From Propylenella binzhouense (lineage in GTDB: Bacteria > Pseudomonadota > Alphaproteobacteria > Rhizobiales > Afifellaceae), in the NCBI RefSeq assembly GCF_009866965.1, contig NZ_SPKJ01000008.1, positions 1 to 64,000 of the forward strand: DNA of 64,000 nucleotides, given 5' to 3'. Position numbers and translations under genes: made by a program. Every line of letters starts with the position of its first letter. The stretch's first letter is position 1. A model generated the notes under the pieces. It saw nothing but the letters and a program-made list of their open reading frames with translations, ran no database searches and was not told the origin of the DNA. Shown here one piece after another: positions 47,650 through 56,277 of the stretch.

Positions 47650-48026
47650 CCCCTGAGCCCCATCATGACCATGCGGTGGAACGCCTTCACGATGCCGGTG
47701 TTCAGCGAGAAGTCGCGCTGCACTTCCCCGGCCTTGATCATCTCGTCCTCGACCGCGACCGAATTGCCGGAATGCGTAACGTCCCAGCCGTCGACCCGCT
47801 CGACCGTGCTGGTGCGCAACCCTGCCGGCTCGAGATCCATGTGGCCCGGAGCCGTCTTGGCCAGTTTGGTGCCGAAGCTGTCGAGCACGTCCTGAAAGGG
47901 CTCGATCTCGCGCGCGGAATAGCCGGGTGTGTTGGCGTTCGAGACGTTCTCCGCCACCGTCGCCTGCCTGACGGCGAGCCACCCCGCGCGGCGCGAGGCG
48001 AGGTCGAACAGATAGACTCCGTCCAC
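47646..48026 (-). CDS. flgB: Proximal rod protein FlgB
   Basis: A 126-residue rod protein ([42 protein letters not shown] ... [38 protein letters not shown]). First gene of the flgB-flgC-fliE-flgG-flgA-flgI-motE-flgH-fliL-fliP unit. The 102-bp interval upstream holds a 14-bp GC palindrome (48098-48111) of unknown use. Confidence 0.94.
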   Translation of the reverse strand: MDGVYLFDLASRRAGWLAVRQATVAENVSNANTPGYSAREIEPFQDVLDSFGTKLAKTAPGHMDLEPAGLRTSTVERVDGWDVTHSGNSVAVEDEMIKAGEVQRDFSLNTGIVKAFHRMVMMGLRG

Positions 48027-48128
48027 GAAGGCCGCTCCCGATCACCAGTCAGGGCGGACCTTACGGCGGGAATCTTGTCCGAGGCTGGCGCGGCAGGCCC
48101 GCGGCCGCGGGGGGAGCGCCCTCCGGGA

Positions 48129-48557
48129 TCAGGAACCCGCGAGGCGCGCGTCGCCGAGGGCCGCCACGAGCCGCCGCGTATTGGCTTCCGGCGAAGGGTC
48201 CGGGGCCGCGAACGCGATATAGTGGATGTCGACGGCGGTCTCATCGCCGCGAAGCTCGAGATTGAACAACACCGTCACGCCCATGTGCCGGAACTCGAGA
48301 TCGAGCATGACCGCCGGTGCGGCGCGCCAGTCGATCTCGACCTGCGCGGCGGCGCCGAAGCGCAGCGTTCCCGGCTTGAACAGGAGTTCCACCGAGGAGT
48401 TCACCAGATCCGCAATGTTCGCGTAGCGCTCGAACCTGACGAAGGCGACAAGATCCGCCACGTCGATCAGGCGCAGCTCGTCCGCTACCTCCCGAAGGGC
48501 TTCCGTGAGCGCCCGCTCCCGCCGAAGCGCGTGATCGTCCCGAACTTGCATCAACAT
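48129..48557 (-). CDS. Uncharacterised protein downstream of flhB
   Basis: A 142-residue soluble-looking protein, no signal or transmembrane segment. The first half is helical and charged (RERALTEALREVADELRLIDVADLVAFVRFERYANIADLVNSSVELLF); the second alternates strands (TLRFGAAAQVEIDWRAAPAVMLDLEFRHMGVTVLFNLELRGDETAVDIHYIAF). It begins 9 bp after flhB, so it is co-transcribed with the export and C-ring genes. I do not recognise the family. Confidence 0.65.
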   Translation of the reverse strand: MLMQVRDDHALRRERALTEALREVADELRLIDVADLVAFVRFERYANIADLVNSSVELLFKPGTLRFGAAAQVEIDWRAAPAVMLDLEFRHMGVTVLFNLELRGDETAVDIHYIAFAAPDPSPEANTRRLVAALGDARLAGS

Positions 48558-48566
48558 CTTTATGCG

Positions 48567-49649
48567 TCACCTCGCCGGCGGCCGTGCCGCCGTCTTGGCG
48601 TAGAGGAAATATATCACTTCGGCCACGGCGCGGTAGAAATCGGGCGGGATCGCCTGGTCGATCGCGACGCTGTCGTAGAGGGACCGTGCGAGCGCCTTGT
48701 CCTCGACCACCGGAATGCCGTTCTCCTCCGCGATGCGGCGGATCGTGAGGGCGATCAGATCCTGCCCCTTGGCGAGGACGACCGGCGCCCCGCCCTCCTC
48801 GCGCACGTAGCGCAGCGCGACCGCGAAGTGCGTCGGATTGGCGATGACCAGCGTCGCTTGCGGGACGGCCGCCATCATGCGCTTGCGGTTGCGATCGAGG
48901 GAGAGCGAGCGCAGGCGCGCCTTCACGAGCGGATCGCCCTCCATTTCCCGGAACTCGTCCTTCACCTCCTGGCGCGTCATGCGCAGGTCGCGCCGCCATT
49001 GCAGCTGCGCCCAGACGAGATCGGCCGAGACGAGCAGGATGGTGGCGACGCAGACCGCGGAGAGCAGCCGGATCGACATGTCGAGGATGAGCTGCGGGAT
49101 CGTGTTGGGATCGATCAGCATGGCATTGAACATGCCTGCCGTTTCCGAGCGCAGGAGCAGCGCGACGACGCCGGTGATGGCGACGAACTTGAACACGGAC
49201 TTGGCGAACTCGACCTGGCCCGAAAGCCCGAAGATGCGGGCGAACCCCTTGCCCGGCGAGAGCCTCGACCAGTCCGGCTTGATCCGCTCCAGCACCAGCC
49301 GCGGCGCGTTCTGGAGGACGGCGGCCGCGATGCCGGCAACGGCAAGCAGGACGACGATCGGCACCAGGAACCGGAGCGCCTCCCGGAACACCGCCTGCCA
49401 GAGCAATATCGCGTCCATGCCATTGTCGAGCGACCATCCCGCCGGGTCATCGAGCAAGCGGCTCAGCACCAATGCCAGCCTTCCGGCGTGCTGATTGATG
49501 AGGAAGCCGAAGACGATCAGTATCGCACTGAATGATGCGAAGACCGCCGCTTCGCGGGAGATGGGGACGCGACCTTTTTCGATGGAATCCCGAATTTTCC
49601 TTTCGGTAGGTTCCTCGGTTTTGCTGTCTTTTTCAGGCGTATCGGCCAC
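48567..49649 (-). CDS. flhB: Flagellar biosynthesis protein FlhB
   Basis: A 360-residue export switch protein with four transmembrane helices and the self-cleavage motif NPTH in VIANPTHFAVALRYV (about 270). The N-terminus DKTEEPT-like KDSKTEEPTERKIRDSIEKGRVPISREA is standard. Translation begins at GTG 49649; the open frame upstream of it is a shadow of fliG. Eleven bp after fliG. Confidence 0.95.
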   Translation of the reverse strand: MADTPEKDSKTEEPTERKIRDSIEKGRVPISREAAVFASFSAILIVFGFLINQHAGRLALVLSRLLDDPAGWSLDNGMDAILLWQAVFREALRFLVPIVVLLAVAGIAAAVLQNAPRLVLERIKPDWSRLSPGKGFARIFGLSGQVEFAKSVFKFVAITGVVALLLRSETAGMFNAMLIDPNTIPQLILDMSIRLLSAVCVATILLVSADLVWAQLQWRRDLRMTRQEVKDEFREMEGDPLVKARLRSLSLDRNRKRMMAAVPQATLVIANPTHFAVALRYVREEGGAPVVLAKGQDLIALTIRRIAEENGIPVVEDKALARSLYDSVAIDQAIPPDFYRAVAEVIYFLYAKTAARPPAR

Positions 49650-49660
49650 GATGCAGCAAC

Positions 49661-50716
49661 TTACTGGTAATATTCGGCGTCTTCGGTGGCGTTGAGCTCG
49701 ATTTCGCCGCGCTCCGCCATGCCGAGCGCGATGTCGGCAATCGTCCGGCGGGCCTTGATGACGTCGCGCTGCGGGGCCGGCTCGCCGTTCGCGAGCTCCG
49801 CCTCGACGATGCGGCGCGCGCGCGAGGCGAGCGAGGAGAGGATGAGGTCCCGGAACTCGGCGTCGGTTCCCTTGAGCGCGAGGACGACGCGCTCCGTCGA
49901 GATCTGGTCGAAGAGGACCATGCGCGCCTTGGGCGTGAGCTTGCCGATGTCCTCGAAGGTGAAGAGCAGCCCCTTCAGGATCTCCGCCGCCTTCGGCCGC
50001 TCCTCCGAAAGGCTCTGGAGGACGTCCTCCATCTGCTCGCGGTCCATCTTGTTGATGATGTCGGCCATTCGCGCATGCGCATCGGCGCCGGTCTTGCGCG
50101 CGAGGTTGAGGAGCAGGTCCTCGTGCAGGGTGCCCTCGACGAGGCGCATTGCCGGCTCCATGACCGGCTTCAGGCTGAACATGCGGCGCATGAGGGCGTT
50201 GCGCACGCTGCGCGGCAGATGCCCCATCACCTTCGCGGCGCAGGTCGGGCTCACCTTGGAGAGGATCAGCGCCGCGGTCTGCGGATGCTCCTTGACGAGA
50301 TAGGAGGCGAAGACCGTCTCCGAGACGGAGGAGAGCCGCTCCCACATCGTCTGGTTGGAGCTTCCGAGCACGTCCGACATGATGTCGGCGATCTGCTCCG
50401 GCGGCAGCACGCCCAGGAGCAGCTGCTCGACCTCCCGCGCGGTGCCGAGCAGGCTCGCGCCGGACGAGAACTGCACCGCGAATTCCTCGATGACGCCCTC
50501 GATCGCCTGCGGCGATACCGGGCCGAGATCGGAGGCCGCGCGCGTGATCTGGCGGAGCTCGATCTCGTCGAAATGCTTCAGGAGCTGCGTCGCCAGCGGC
50601 TTGCCCATGGCAAGCAGCAGCGCGGCCACCTTGTCCGGCCCGCGCAGCGGCTTGACGGCGAGCGCCTTTCCGGGCGCCGCCGCAGCCCTCGGGAACTTGA
50701 GGTCAGGCGCCGCCAT
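49661..50716 (-). CDS. fliG: Flagellar motor switch protein FliG
   Basis: A 351-residue rotor protein. Armadillo-type domains and EHPQTAALILSKVSPTCAAKVMGHLPRSVRNALMRRM mark the middle domain; the C-terminal torque helix region is DREQMEDVLQSLSEERPKAAEILKGLLFTFEDI. Interacts with FliF, FliM and MotA. Overlaps fliN by 14 bp. Confidence 0.95.
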   Translation of the reverse strand: MAAPDLKFPRAAAAPGKALAVKPLRGPDKVAALLLAMGKPLATQLLKHFDEIELRQITRAASDLGPVSPQAIEGVIEEFAVQFSSGASLLGTAREVEQLLLGVLPPEQIADIMSDVLGSSNQTMWERLSSVSETVFASYLVKEHPQTAALILSKVSPTCAAKVMGHLPRSVRNALMRRMFSLKPVMEPAMRLVEGTLHEDLLLNLARKTGADAHARMADIINKMDREQMEDVLQSLSEERPKAAEILKGLLFTFEDIGKLTPKARMVLFDQISTERVVLALKGTDAEFRDLILSSLASRARRIVEAELANGEPAPQRDVIKARRTIADIALGMAERGEIELNATEDAEYYQ

Positions 50717-51044
50717 CGGAGCCCGACTGCCCGACGATCTCCGTCAGGGAGACGCCGAACCGGGAGTTGTCCTCCTCCACCACGACGACTTCGCCCCGGG
50801 CGACGACGCGGCCGTTCACCACCACGTCCACCGGCTCGCCGATCCTGTGGTCGAGCGGGATCACGGCGCCGCGTCCGAGCTTCATCAGATTGGCGACGGG
50901 CATGGTGGTGGAGCCGAGGACGACCTGGACCGAGACGGGAATGCGCAGGATGGCGTCGAGATGGCGGCCGGGCTCGGGGGCGGGCCTTGGCGGCTCGCCG
51001 GCAGCGCCGGCGGTCGAGCCGAAGAGAGCGTCACTGTGCGACAT
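50703..51044 (-). CDS. fliN: Flagellar motor switch protein FliN
   Basis: A 113-residue SpoA-domain protein (LDAILRIPVSVQVVLGSTTMPVANLMKLGRGAVIPLDHRIGEPVDVVVNGRVVARGEVVVVEEDNSRFGVSLTEIV). ATG 51044 chosen; the frame is open to 51131 but the added residues do not fit the family. Confidence 0.94.
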   Translation of the reverse strand: MSHSDALFGSTAGAAGEPPRPAPEPGRHLDAILRIPVSVQVVLGSTTMPVANLMKLGRGAVIPLDHRIGEPVDVVVNGRVVARGEVVVVEEDNSRFGVSLTEIVGQSGSDGGA

Positions 51045-51088
51045 GGAGACCGGGGCCTTTGGCTGGAACTCGGGGTGGGACGGTCGGG

Positions 51089-51433
51089 TCAGGCATTGCC
51101 AGGCAGGATGCGGGCCGCGGCGGCATCCCACTCGCCGGACGCCCGGGCGACCTCCGCCCTCGCCGTGCGAAGCTCGCCGTCGAGACGGCCGAGCACCGCA
51201 CGGCCTTCCTCGATGCGCTCGGCGAGCGCGGCGAGGGTCTCGCCGGAACGGCCGTTGACGTCGTGGATCGCGCGCTCCAGGCCGCCCAGCGCCTCCCGGG
51301 TCTGCTCGAACACGCGTTCGTAGTCGGCGTGGTAGAGCCGCAGGCGCTTGAGCTCGCGGTACATGGCGGTCACGCGCGCGCTCGTCAGCAGCAGCGCGAC
51401 GACGAGAACGCCGTCAACCAGAAACGAGGTCAT
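51089..51433 (-). CDS. Membrane-anchored coiled-coil protein between fliM and fliN
   Basis: A 114-residue protein with one N-terminal transmembrane helix (about 4-23, FLVDGVLVVALLLTSARVTA) and a cytoplasmic coiled coil (YRELKRLRLYHADYERVFEQTREALGGLERAIHDVNGRSGETLAALAERIEEG). It resembles the DUF6468 proteins of alphaproteobacterial flagellar clusters, an attribution from memory. It overlaps fliM by 20 bp, so it is translated with the C-ring genes. Function unknown. Confidence 0.7.
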   Translation of the reverse strand: MTSFLVDGVLVVALLLTSARVTAMYRELKRLRLYHADYERVFEQTREALGGLERAIHDVNGRSGETLAALAERIEEGRAVLGRLDGELRTARAEVARASGEWDAAAARILPGNA

Positions 51434-52358
51434 CGATCACGTCCTCGTTCTTGTCGATGAAGTCTTCCACCCGCAGCGTGTAGACGGAATCGGAACGGCC
51501 CAGCTCGCACCAGAAGAGCGGCTGGTCGGCACATTCGAGCCGGACCCGCGTGCGCGGCGTCGCCTCGAGCGGCAGAATCATGCCGGCCCTGAGCTCCGCC
51601 ACCTCGCCGAGCGTCATCTCACGCTCCTCCAGGATCGCGCGCAGCCGCACCTCGGTGCGCGCGACCTCCGAGTGGATCTGCCGCGTCCAGCGCGGATCGC
51701 TCGGCGAGACGTCGCCGGAGAGCACACGGGCGAGGTTCTGACGCATCGGCGTCAGCGCCGATTGCGGGATGACGATGAACATGTCGCCGCCGCGTTCATG
51801 GGCCTGCATGGCTATGCGCGTGACGACGGCCGGGTTGTTGCGCCGCCCGATGACCGCGAAGTCGAGGCGCGTCTCGACCCGCTCGATCTTGAACGGGGCC
51901 TCGCCGACGGAGGCGAAGCAGGCGGCGAGCGCGGCTGCGACATGCTCGAAGACGAGCTGCGCGACCTTCATTTCGATGGTGGTGAAGGCGCGGTCCTCGG
52001 GATCCTGCGGCTCGGTGCCGTCGCCGCCGAAAAGCGCCTCCAGGATCGCGTTCGTGCAATCGCGATCGAGCCCCACGAGGATGCGGGTGTCCCACTCGCT
52101 CGCATAGAGCACGGCCGCGACGGCGCCGCGCTGATAGGCCGACAGCACATCGCCGATGCGCCCCGTCTCGACCCCCTCCATGGAAAGGAGGATCGGCGAG
52201 GGCGAGAGCGGGCGGAGGGCGTCGGCACAGCTCGTCGCCAGGCGGTCGAAGACCACCCTGAGCATGGGCATCCGGTCGATCGAGATGCCCGCGACCTCCA
52301 GCAGCCGGTCATGAACGGGCGGCTGCATGTCGGGATCGGCGATACCGGCGGCACTCAT
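51414..52358 (-). CDS. fliM: Flagellar motor switch protein FliM
   Basis: A 314-residue C-ring protein: CheC-like middle domain (ILLSMEGVETGRIGDVLSAYQRGAVAAVLYASEWDTRILVGLDRDCTNAILEALFGGDG) and a C-terminal SpoA domain (TEVRLRAILEEREMTLGEVAELRAGMILPLEATPRTRVRLECADQPLFWCELG). The N-terminal CheY-binding peptide (LSQxEID) is not obvious, as in rhizobia. Three bp after motA. Confidence 0.93.
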   Translation of the reverse strand: MSAAGIADPDMQPPVHDRLLEVAGISIDRMPMLRVVFDRLATSCADALRPLSPSPILLSMEGVETGRIGDVLSAYQRGAVAAVLYASEWDTRILVGLDRDCTNAILEALFGGDGTEPQDPEDRAFTTIEMKVAQLVFEHVAAALAACFASVGEAPFKIERVETRLDFAVIGRRNNPAVVTRIAMQAHERGGDMFIVIPQSALTPMRQNLARVLSGDVSPSDPRWTRQIHSEVARTEVRLRAILEEREMTLGEVAELRAGMILPLEATPRTRVRLECADQPLFWCELGRSDSVYTLRVEDFIDKNEDVIDDLVSG

Positions 52359-52361
52359 CCG

Positions 52362-53249
52362 CTATGCCGCCTGCTTCTGCGGCTCGGCCGCCCGGCCGCC
52401 GCCGGCGATCGTCTCGCTCTCCACCTCGTCGATCGAGGGGCGATCGAGGGCCGAGATCGTCTTGCGGCCATGTTCGAGCGCGATCTGCGGCATCGCCCCG
52501 TTCATGAAGGCTAGCAGCGTCTGCTTCACGATGACGTAGAGCCGGCACCGCTTCTCGCGGCTGACCTTCACCTTGTGCGCGAGCGGGCCGACCACGCCGT
52601 AGGAGAGGAAGATGCCCGCGAAGGTTCCGACCAGCGCCGCACCGATCAGGTGACCGAGGAGTTCGGGCGATTCGTTGAGCGCGCCCATCGCCTTGATCAC
52701 GCCCAGCACGGCCGCGACGATGCCGAGCGCCGGCAGCGCTTCCGACACCGAGACGAGGGCGTTGTAGGGCTTCAGCTTGTCGCGATTGACGGTGTGGATC
52801 TCCTCGTCCATCAGCGCCTCGATCTCGTGGGTTCGGGCGTTGCCGATGATGATGAGCCGGCAATAATCGCAGATGAAGTGCGTCAGATCCCTGTCGGCGA
52901 GGACCGTCGGGAAGCGCTTGAAGATTTCCGACTGCTCGGGATTGTCGATGTGCTCCTCGACCTCGTTCCGCGCCTTGGACCGCAATTCGCGCATCAGCGA
53001 GTAGAGCAGCCCCAGGAGGTCGAGATAGTCGCGCTGCTTCGGGCCGCCCCCGAGGATGGCCTGGACGGAGGCGCGGCCGGTATCGGCGACGGTGGAGAGC
53101 GGATTGGCGATGATGAACGTGCCGAGCGCGCTTCCGCCGATGATGACGAATTCCCAAGGCTGCCAGATGACGGCGAGATGCCCGCCGAGCGCGGCGAAGC
53201 CGCCGAGCATGCACCCGATCGCGATGATCAAGCCGATGAAGAATCCCAA
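52362..53249 (-). CDS. motA: Flagellar stator protein MotA
   Basis: A 295-residue stator subunit with four transmembrane helices. Typical strings: [49 protein letters not shown], and the proline hinge [19 protein letters not shown]. Rare TTG start at 53249 with GGAG upstream; the next Met is inside the first helix. First gene of motA-fliM-orf-fliN-fliG-flhB-orf142. Confidence 0.95.
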   Translation of the reverse strand: MGFFIGLIIAIGCMLGGFAALGGHLAVIWQPWEFVIIGGSALGTFIIANPLSTVADTGRASVQAILGGGPKQRDYLDLLGLLYSLMRELRSKARNEVEEHIDNPEQSEIFKRFPTVLADRDLTHFICDYCRLIIIGNARTHEIEALMDEEIHTVNRDKLKPYNALVSVSEALPALGIVAAVLGVIKAMGALNESPELLGHLIGAALVGTFAGIFLSYGVVGPLAHKVKVSREKRCRLYVIVKQTLLAFMNGAMPQIALEHGRKTISALDRPSIDEVESETIAGGGRAAEPQKQAA

Positions 53250-53297
53250 CCGCCCAGCTCCGGACCAGCTCTTCCGGAGCCCGGAATAGCGGGCAAG

Positions 53298-53312
53298 GCT
53301 TGCGTGAAACTG
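53298..53312 (-). promoter_or_regulatory. motA upstream element shared with flgE
   Basis: GCTTGCGTGAAACTG on the plus strand, CAGTTTCACGCAAGC in motA orientation, 49 bp before the motA start. One base differs from the flgE element, same orientation and spacing. It also lies 69 bp before the divergent DUF1217 gene, so it might serve both. Confidence 0.5.
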
Positions 53313-53380
53313 GCTCGACGCCAGCTTCGGGCAAGCCGGACGGCCGAAGGTGGCGTCGCTCCATTGATCGGGGACCGCCC

Positions 53381-54163
53381 GTGCTTTCGACCTTCACGAG
53401 CTATCGGATGATTTCCGGCAGTCTGACCCAGTCGCTCGAGCGCACGTCGCAGCAACCCGTCGTCGCGCGCGAGAGCGCCTATTACCTGGAGAACATCGTG
53501 AAGGTGAAGTCGATCGACGACTTCATGGAGAACGATCGGCTGTTCTCCTACGCCATGAAGGCCTACGGCCTCGGCGACATGACCTATGCCAAGGCGTTCA
53601 TGGGCAAGGTGCTCGAAGGCGGCATCGACGATTCCGACAGCTTTGCCAACCAGCTCACCGACAAGCGCTACCAGGACTTTGCCCAGGCGTTCAACTTCGT
53701 CCGCTACGGCGAGACTGCGACCGTCTTCACCCGCGCGCAGCAGGGCACCGTCGACAAATACGTGCGCCAGACGCTCGAGGAGGACGCGGGCTCGTCCAAT
53801 GACGGGGTCCGGCTCGCGCTCTATTTCCAGCGCAAGGCGTCGTCGGTGACGAGCGCCTACGGCATCCTCGCCGATACCGCCCTCATCCAGGTGGTGCAGA
53901 CGGCGTTCGGCATCTCCTCCCTCACCTCCATGTCCGACATCGACCGCCAGGCGGACTTCATCACCTCCAAGCTCGACATTTCCGACCTCCAGGACCCGGA
54001 GAAGGTCGACAGGCTCCTGCAGCGCTTCACCGCGATGTGGGACGCGGAGAACGGGACGACGCAGTCGGTGTCCCCGGCGATCCTGATCAGCCAGCCGGTG
54101 GCGGCGGGGATCGGCACGGACCTGCTGATGAGCCTGCAGGGGCTCAAGCTCGGGGGCAATTAG
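53381..54163 (+). CDS. DUF1217 flagellar protein
   Basis: A 260-residue protein of the DUF1217 family, confined largely to rhizobial flagellar clusters and generally next to flgF and fliI. The sequence begins [63 protein letters not shown]. No signal peptide or transmembrane helix. The GTG at 53381 was preferred over an ATG at 53300 because the family begins near STFTSY. Function unknown. It starts the only plus-strand flagellar unit. Confidence 0.85.
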   Translation: MLSTFTSYRMISGSLTQSLERTSQQPVVARESAYYLENIVKVKSIDDFMENDRLFSYAMKAYGLGDMTYAKAFMGKVLEGGIDDSDSFANQLTDKRYQDFAQAFNFVRYGETATVFTRAQQGTVDKYVRQTLEEDAGSSNDGVRLALYFQRKASSVTSAYGILADTALIQVVQTAFGISSLTSMSDIDRQADFITSKLDISDLQDPEKVDRLLQRFTAMWDAENGTTQSVSPAILISQPVAAGIGTDLLMSLQGLKLGGN

Positions 54164-54886
54164 GTGGAGAGCAGCCTCTACGTATCGCTGTCCGGCCAGA
54201 TCGCGCTGGAGCGCCGGCTCGAAACGATCGCCCGCAACATGGCGAACGTGAGCACCGCAGGCTACCGGGCGGACGAAGTGAGCTTCGAGGCCATCCTCTC
54301 CCGGACCGGCGATCCCGTCGCCTTCGCCTCGACCGGCGAGACCTTCATCGAACGCCGTTCGGGCGCCATGACGCAGACGGGAAATCCTCTCGACGTCGCG
54401 GTCAGGGGCGAGGGCTGGTTCGCGATCCAGACACCGGCCGGCATTGCCTATACCCGCGACGGCCGGATGCGGATGCTCCCGACGGGAGAGCTCCAGACGC
54501 TCGCCGGCCATCCCGTCCTCGATGTCGGGAATGCGCCGATCCAGCTCGATCCGGACGGCGGCGCGATCTCCATCGCAAGCGACGGCATGATCACCCAGGC
54601 CGGCGAACAGCGCGGCGCGATCGGCCTCTTCAGCATCGACCCGGCGGCCGGGCTGAAGCGCTACGACAGCTCCGCGGTCATCCCCGATCGCCCGGCCGCG
54701 CCCGTTCTCGATTTCGCGGAAAACGGCGTCGCTCAGGGCTTCGTCGAAGGGTCGAACGTCGATCCGGTCCGCGAGCTGACGAAGCTCATCATAATGTCGC
54801 GGGCCTTCGAGGCGACCGCCTCCGCCGTGGCGGAGACGGAGGGAGCGCTCAAGGACACCGTCAAGACCCTCGGCACCTCCGTCTGA
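54164..54886 (+). CDS. flgF: Flagellar proximal rod protein FlgF
   Basis: A 240-residue rod protein (SSLYVSLSGQIALERRLETIARNMANVSTAGYRADEVSFEAIL, then LDVAVRGEGWFAIQTPAGIAYTRDG, and C-terminal VEGSNVDPVRELTKLIIMSRAFEATASAVAETE). Starts at GTG immediately after the preceding stop, no spacer. The YVSLSGQ start separates it from FlgG. Confidence 0.94.
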   Translation: MESSLYVSLSGQIALERRLETIARNMANVSTAGYRADEVSFEAILSRTGDPVAFASTGETFIERRSGAMTQTGNPLDVAVRGEGWFAIQTPAGIAYTRDGRMRMLPTGELQTLAGHPVLDVGNAPIQLDPDGGAISIASDGMITQAGEQRGAIGLFSIDPAAGLKRYDSSAVIPDRPAAPVLDFAENGVAQGFVEGSNVDPVRELTKLIIMSRAFEATASAVAETEGALKDTVKTLGTSV

Positions 54887-54930
54887 CGGCAGGCGCCGCG
54901 GCGGATGGAAGGATCGGAAGCAGGCCCGCC

Positions 54931-56259
54931 GTGAACGCGCTCGAACGACTTGCCCAGGCGCTCGCCCCCCACCCGCAGCTGCGATCCTTCGTGCGCGCGA
55001 GCGGGCTCGTGACGGAGGTCACGCCGACGCATTTCCGCATCGCCGGGCTTTCCCATTTCCTGAAGCTCGGCGAATGCATCGCCCTGTCGGAAGGCGGCCA
55101 GGCGATCGGCGAGGTGATCCGCATCGATCCGGCCGCGGCGACGGTCAAGCCCTATGCCGACCTGATCGAGATCGGCCCGGGCACGCGCGTCCATCGCCTG
55201 GGGCCGCTCGCGATCGCCCCCGACGCGAGCTGGAAGGGCCGGGTCATCGACGCGCTCTGCCGCCCGATCGACGAAGGCGGCCCGCTTGCCGCCGGCACGG
55301 TGGAGCGCACCGTCGACGCACCGCCGCCGCCCGCCATCCGCCGCGCGCGCGCCAAGGAGCCGGTCGCCACGGGCGTGCGCGTGCTCGACCTCTTCACGCC
55401 GATCTGCAAGGGGCAGCGGCTCGGCATCTTCGCCGGCTCCGGCATCGGCAAGTCGACGCTGCTCTCGATGCTCGCCCGGGCCCAGACTTTCGACAGCGTG
55501 GTGATCGCGCTCGTCGGCGAGCGCGGCCGCGAGGTCCGCGAGTTCCTCGAGGAGAGCCTCGGTCCGGCGCGCCAGCGCACCGTCGCCGTCGTGGCGACCG
55601 GCGACGAGAGCGCGATGATGCGCCGGCTCGCGCCCCGCACCGCCATGAGCATCGCGGAGTGCCTCCGCGATGCCGGCGAATCGGTGCTCCTCATCGTCGA
55701 TTCGATCACGCGCTATGCCCATGCGGCGCGCGAGGTCGCGCTCGCCGCGGGCGAGCCGGCGGTCGCGCGCGGCTATGCGCCGAGCGTCTTCGGCGACCTT
55801 CCCCGGCTGCTCGAGCGCGCCGGGCCCGGCGAGGACGGCAGCGGGACCATAACCGGGATATTCGCCGTGCTGGTCGACGGCGACGATCACAACGAGCCCG
55901 TCTCCGACGCCATCCGCGGCACGCTCGACGGCCATGTCGTCCTCAGCCGCGCGATCGCCGACCAGGGCCGCTATCCGGCCGTCGACCTTCTCGGCTCCCT
56001 CTCCCGCCTCGCCCGGCACGCCTGGTCGGCCGACCAGCGGATCCTGGTCGGGCGCCTGAGGACCATGGTCGCGCGCTACGAGGACAGCCGGGACCTGCGG
56101 CTGATGGGAGCCTACCATCCCGGCGCGGACGCCGAGCTCGACCAGGCGGTGGCGCTCGTTCCGGCGCTCTACCAGGCGATCGCGCAGGACCCCTCGTCGC
56201 CGCCCTCGCGGGATGCCTTCCGCGAGCTTGCCGACGCTTTGCAGGGACCGCGGCCGTAG
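54931..56259 (+). CDS. fliI: Flagellum-specific ATP synthase FliI
   Basis: A 442-residue export ATPase. Walker A GIFAGSGIGKSTLLSML (about 165-181), VIALVGERGREVREFLEESLG, Walker B VLLIVDSITRYAHA. Works with FliH and FliJ. GTG 54931 is preferred; the frame is open back into flgF but only as a shadow. Last flagellar gene here; convergent with the catabolic island 18 bp away. Confidence 0.95.
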   Translation: MNALERLAQALAPHPQLRSFVRASGLVTEVTPTHFRIAGLSHFLKLGECIALSEGGQAIGEVIRIDPAAATVKPYADLIEIGPGTRVHRLGPLAIAPDASWKGRVIDALCRPIDEGGPLAAGTVERTVDAPPPPAIRRARAKEPVATGVRVLDLFTPICKGQRLGIFAGSGIGKSTLLSMLARAQTFDSVVIALVGERGREVREFLEESLGPARQRTVAVVATGDESAMMRRLAPRTAMSIAECLRDAGESVLLIVDSITRYAHAAREVALAAGEPAVARGYAPSVFGDLPRLLERAGPGEDGSGTITGIFAVLVDGDDHNEPVSDAIRGTLDGHVVLSRAIADQGRYPAVDLLGSLSRLARHAWSADQRILVGRLRTMVARYEDSRDLRLMGAYHPGADAELDQAVALVPALYQAIAQDPSSPPSRDAFRELADALQGPRP

Positions 56260-56277
56260 CGGCCCGGCCGTCCCGTC

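Noticed and set aside
22477-56259. Sigma-54 promoters (TGGCAC-N5-TTGC) before flagellar genes
   Set aside because: None were seen upstream of flgB, flgE, fliF, flagellin or motA when read by eye; the regulator present is the FtcR type.
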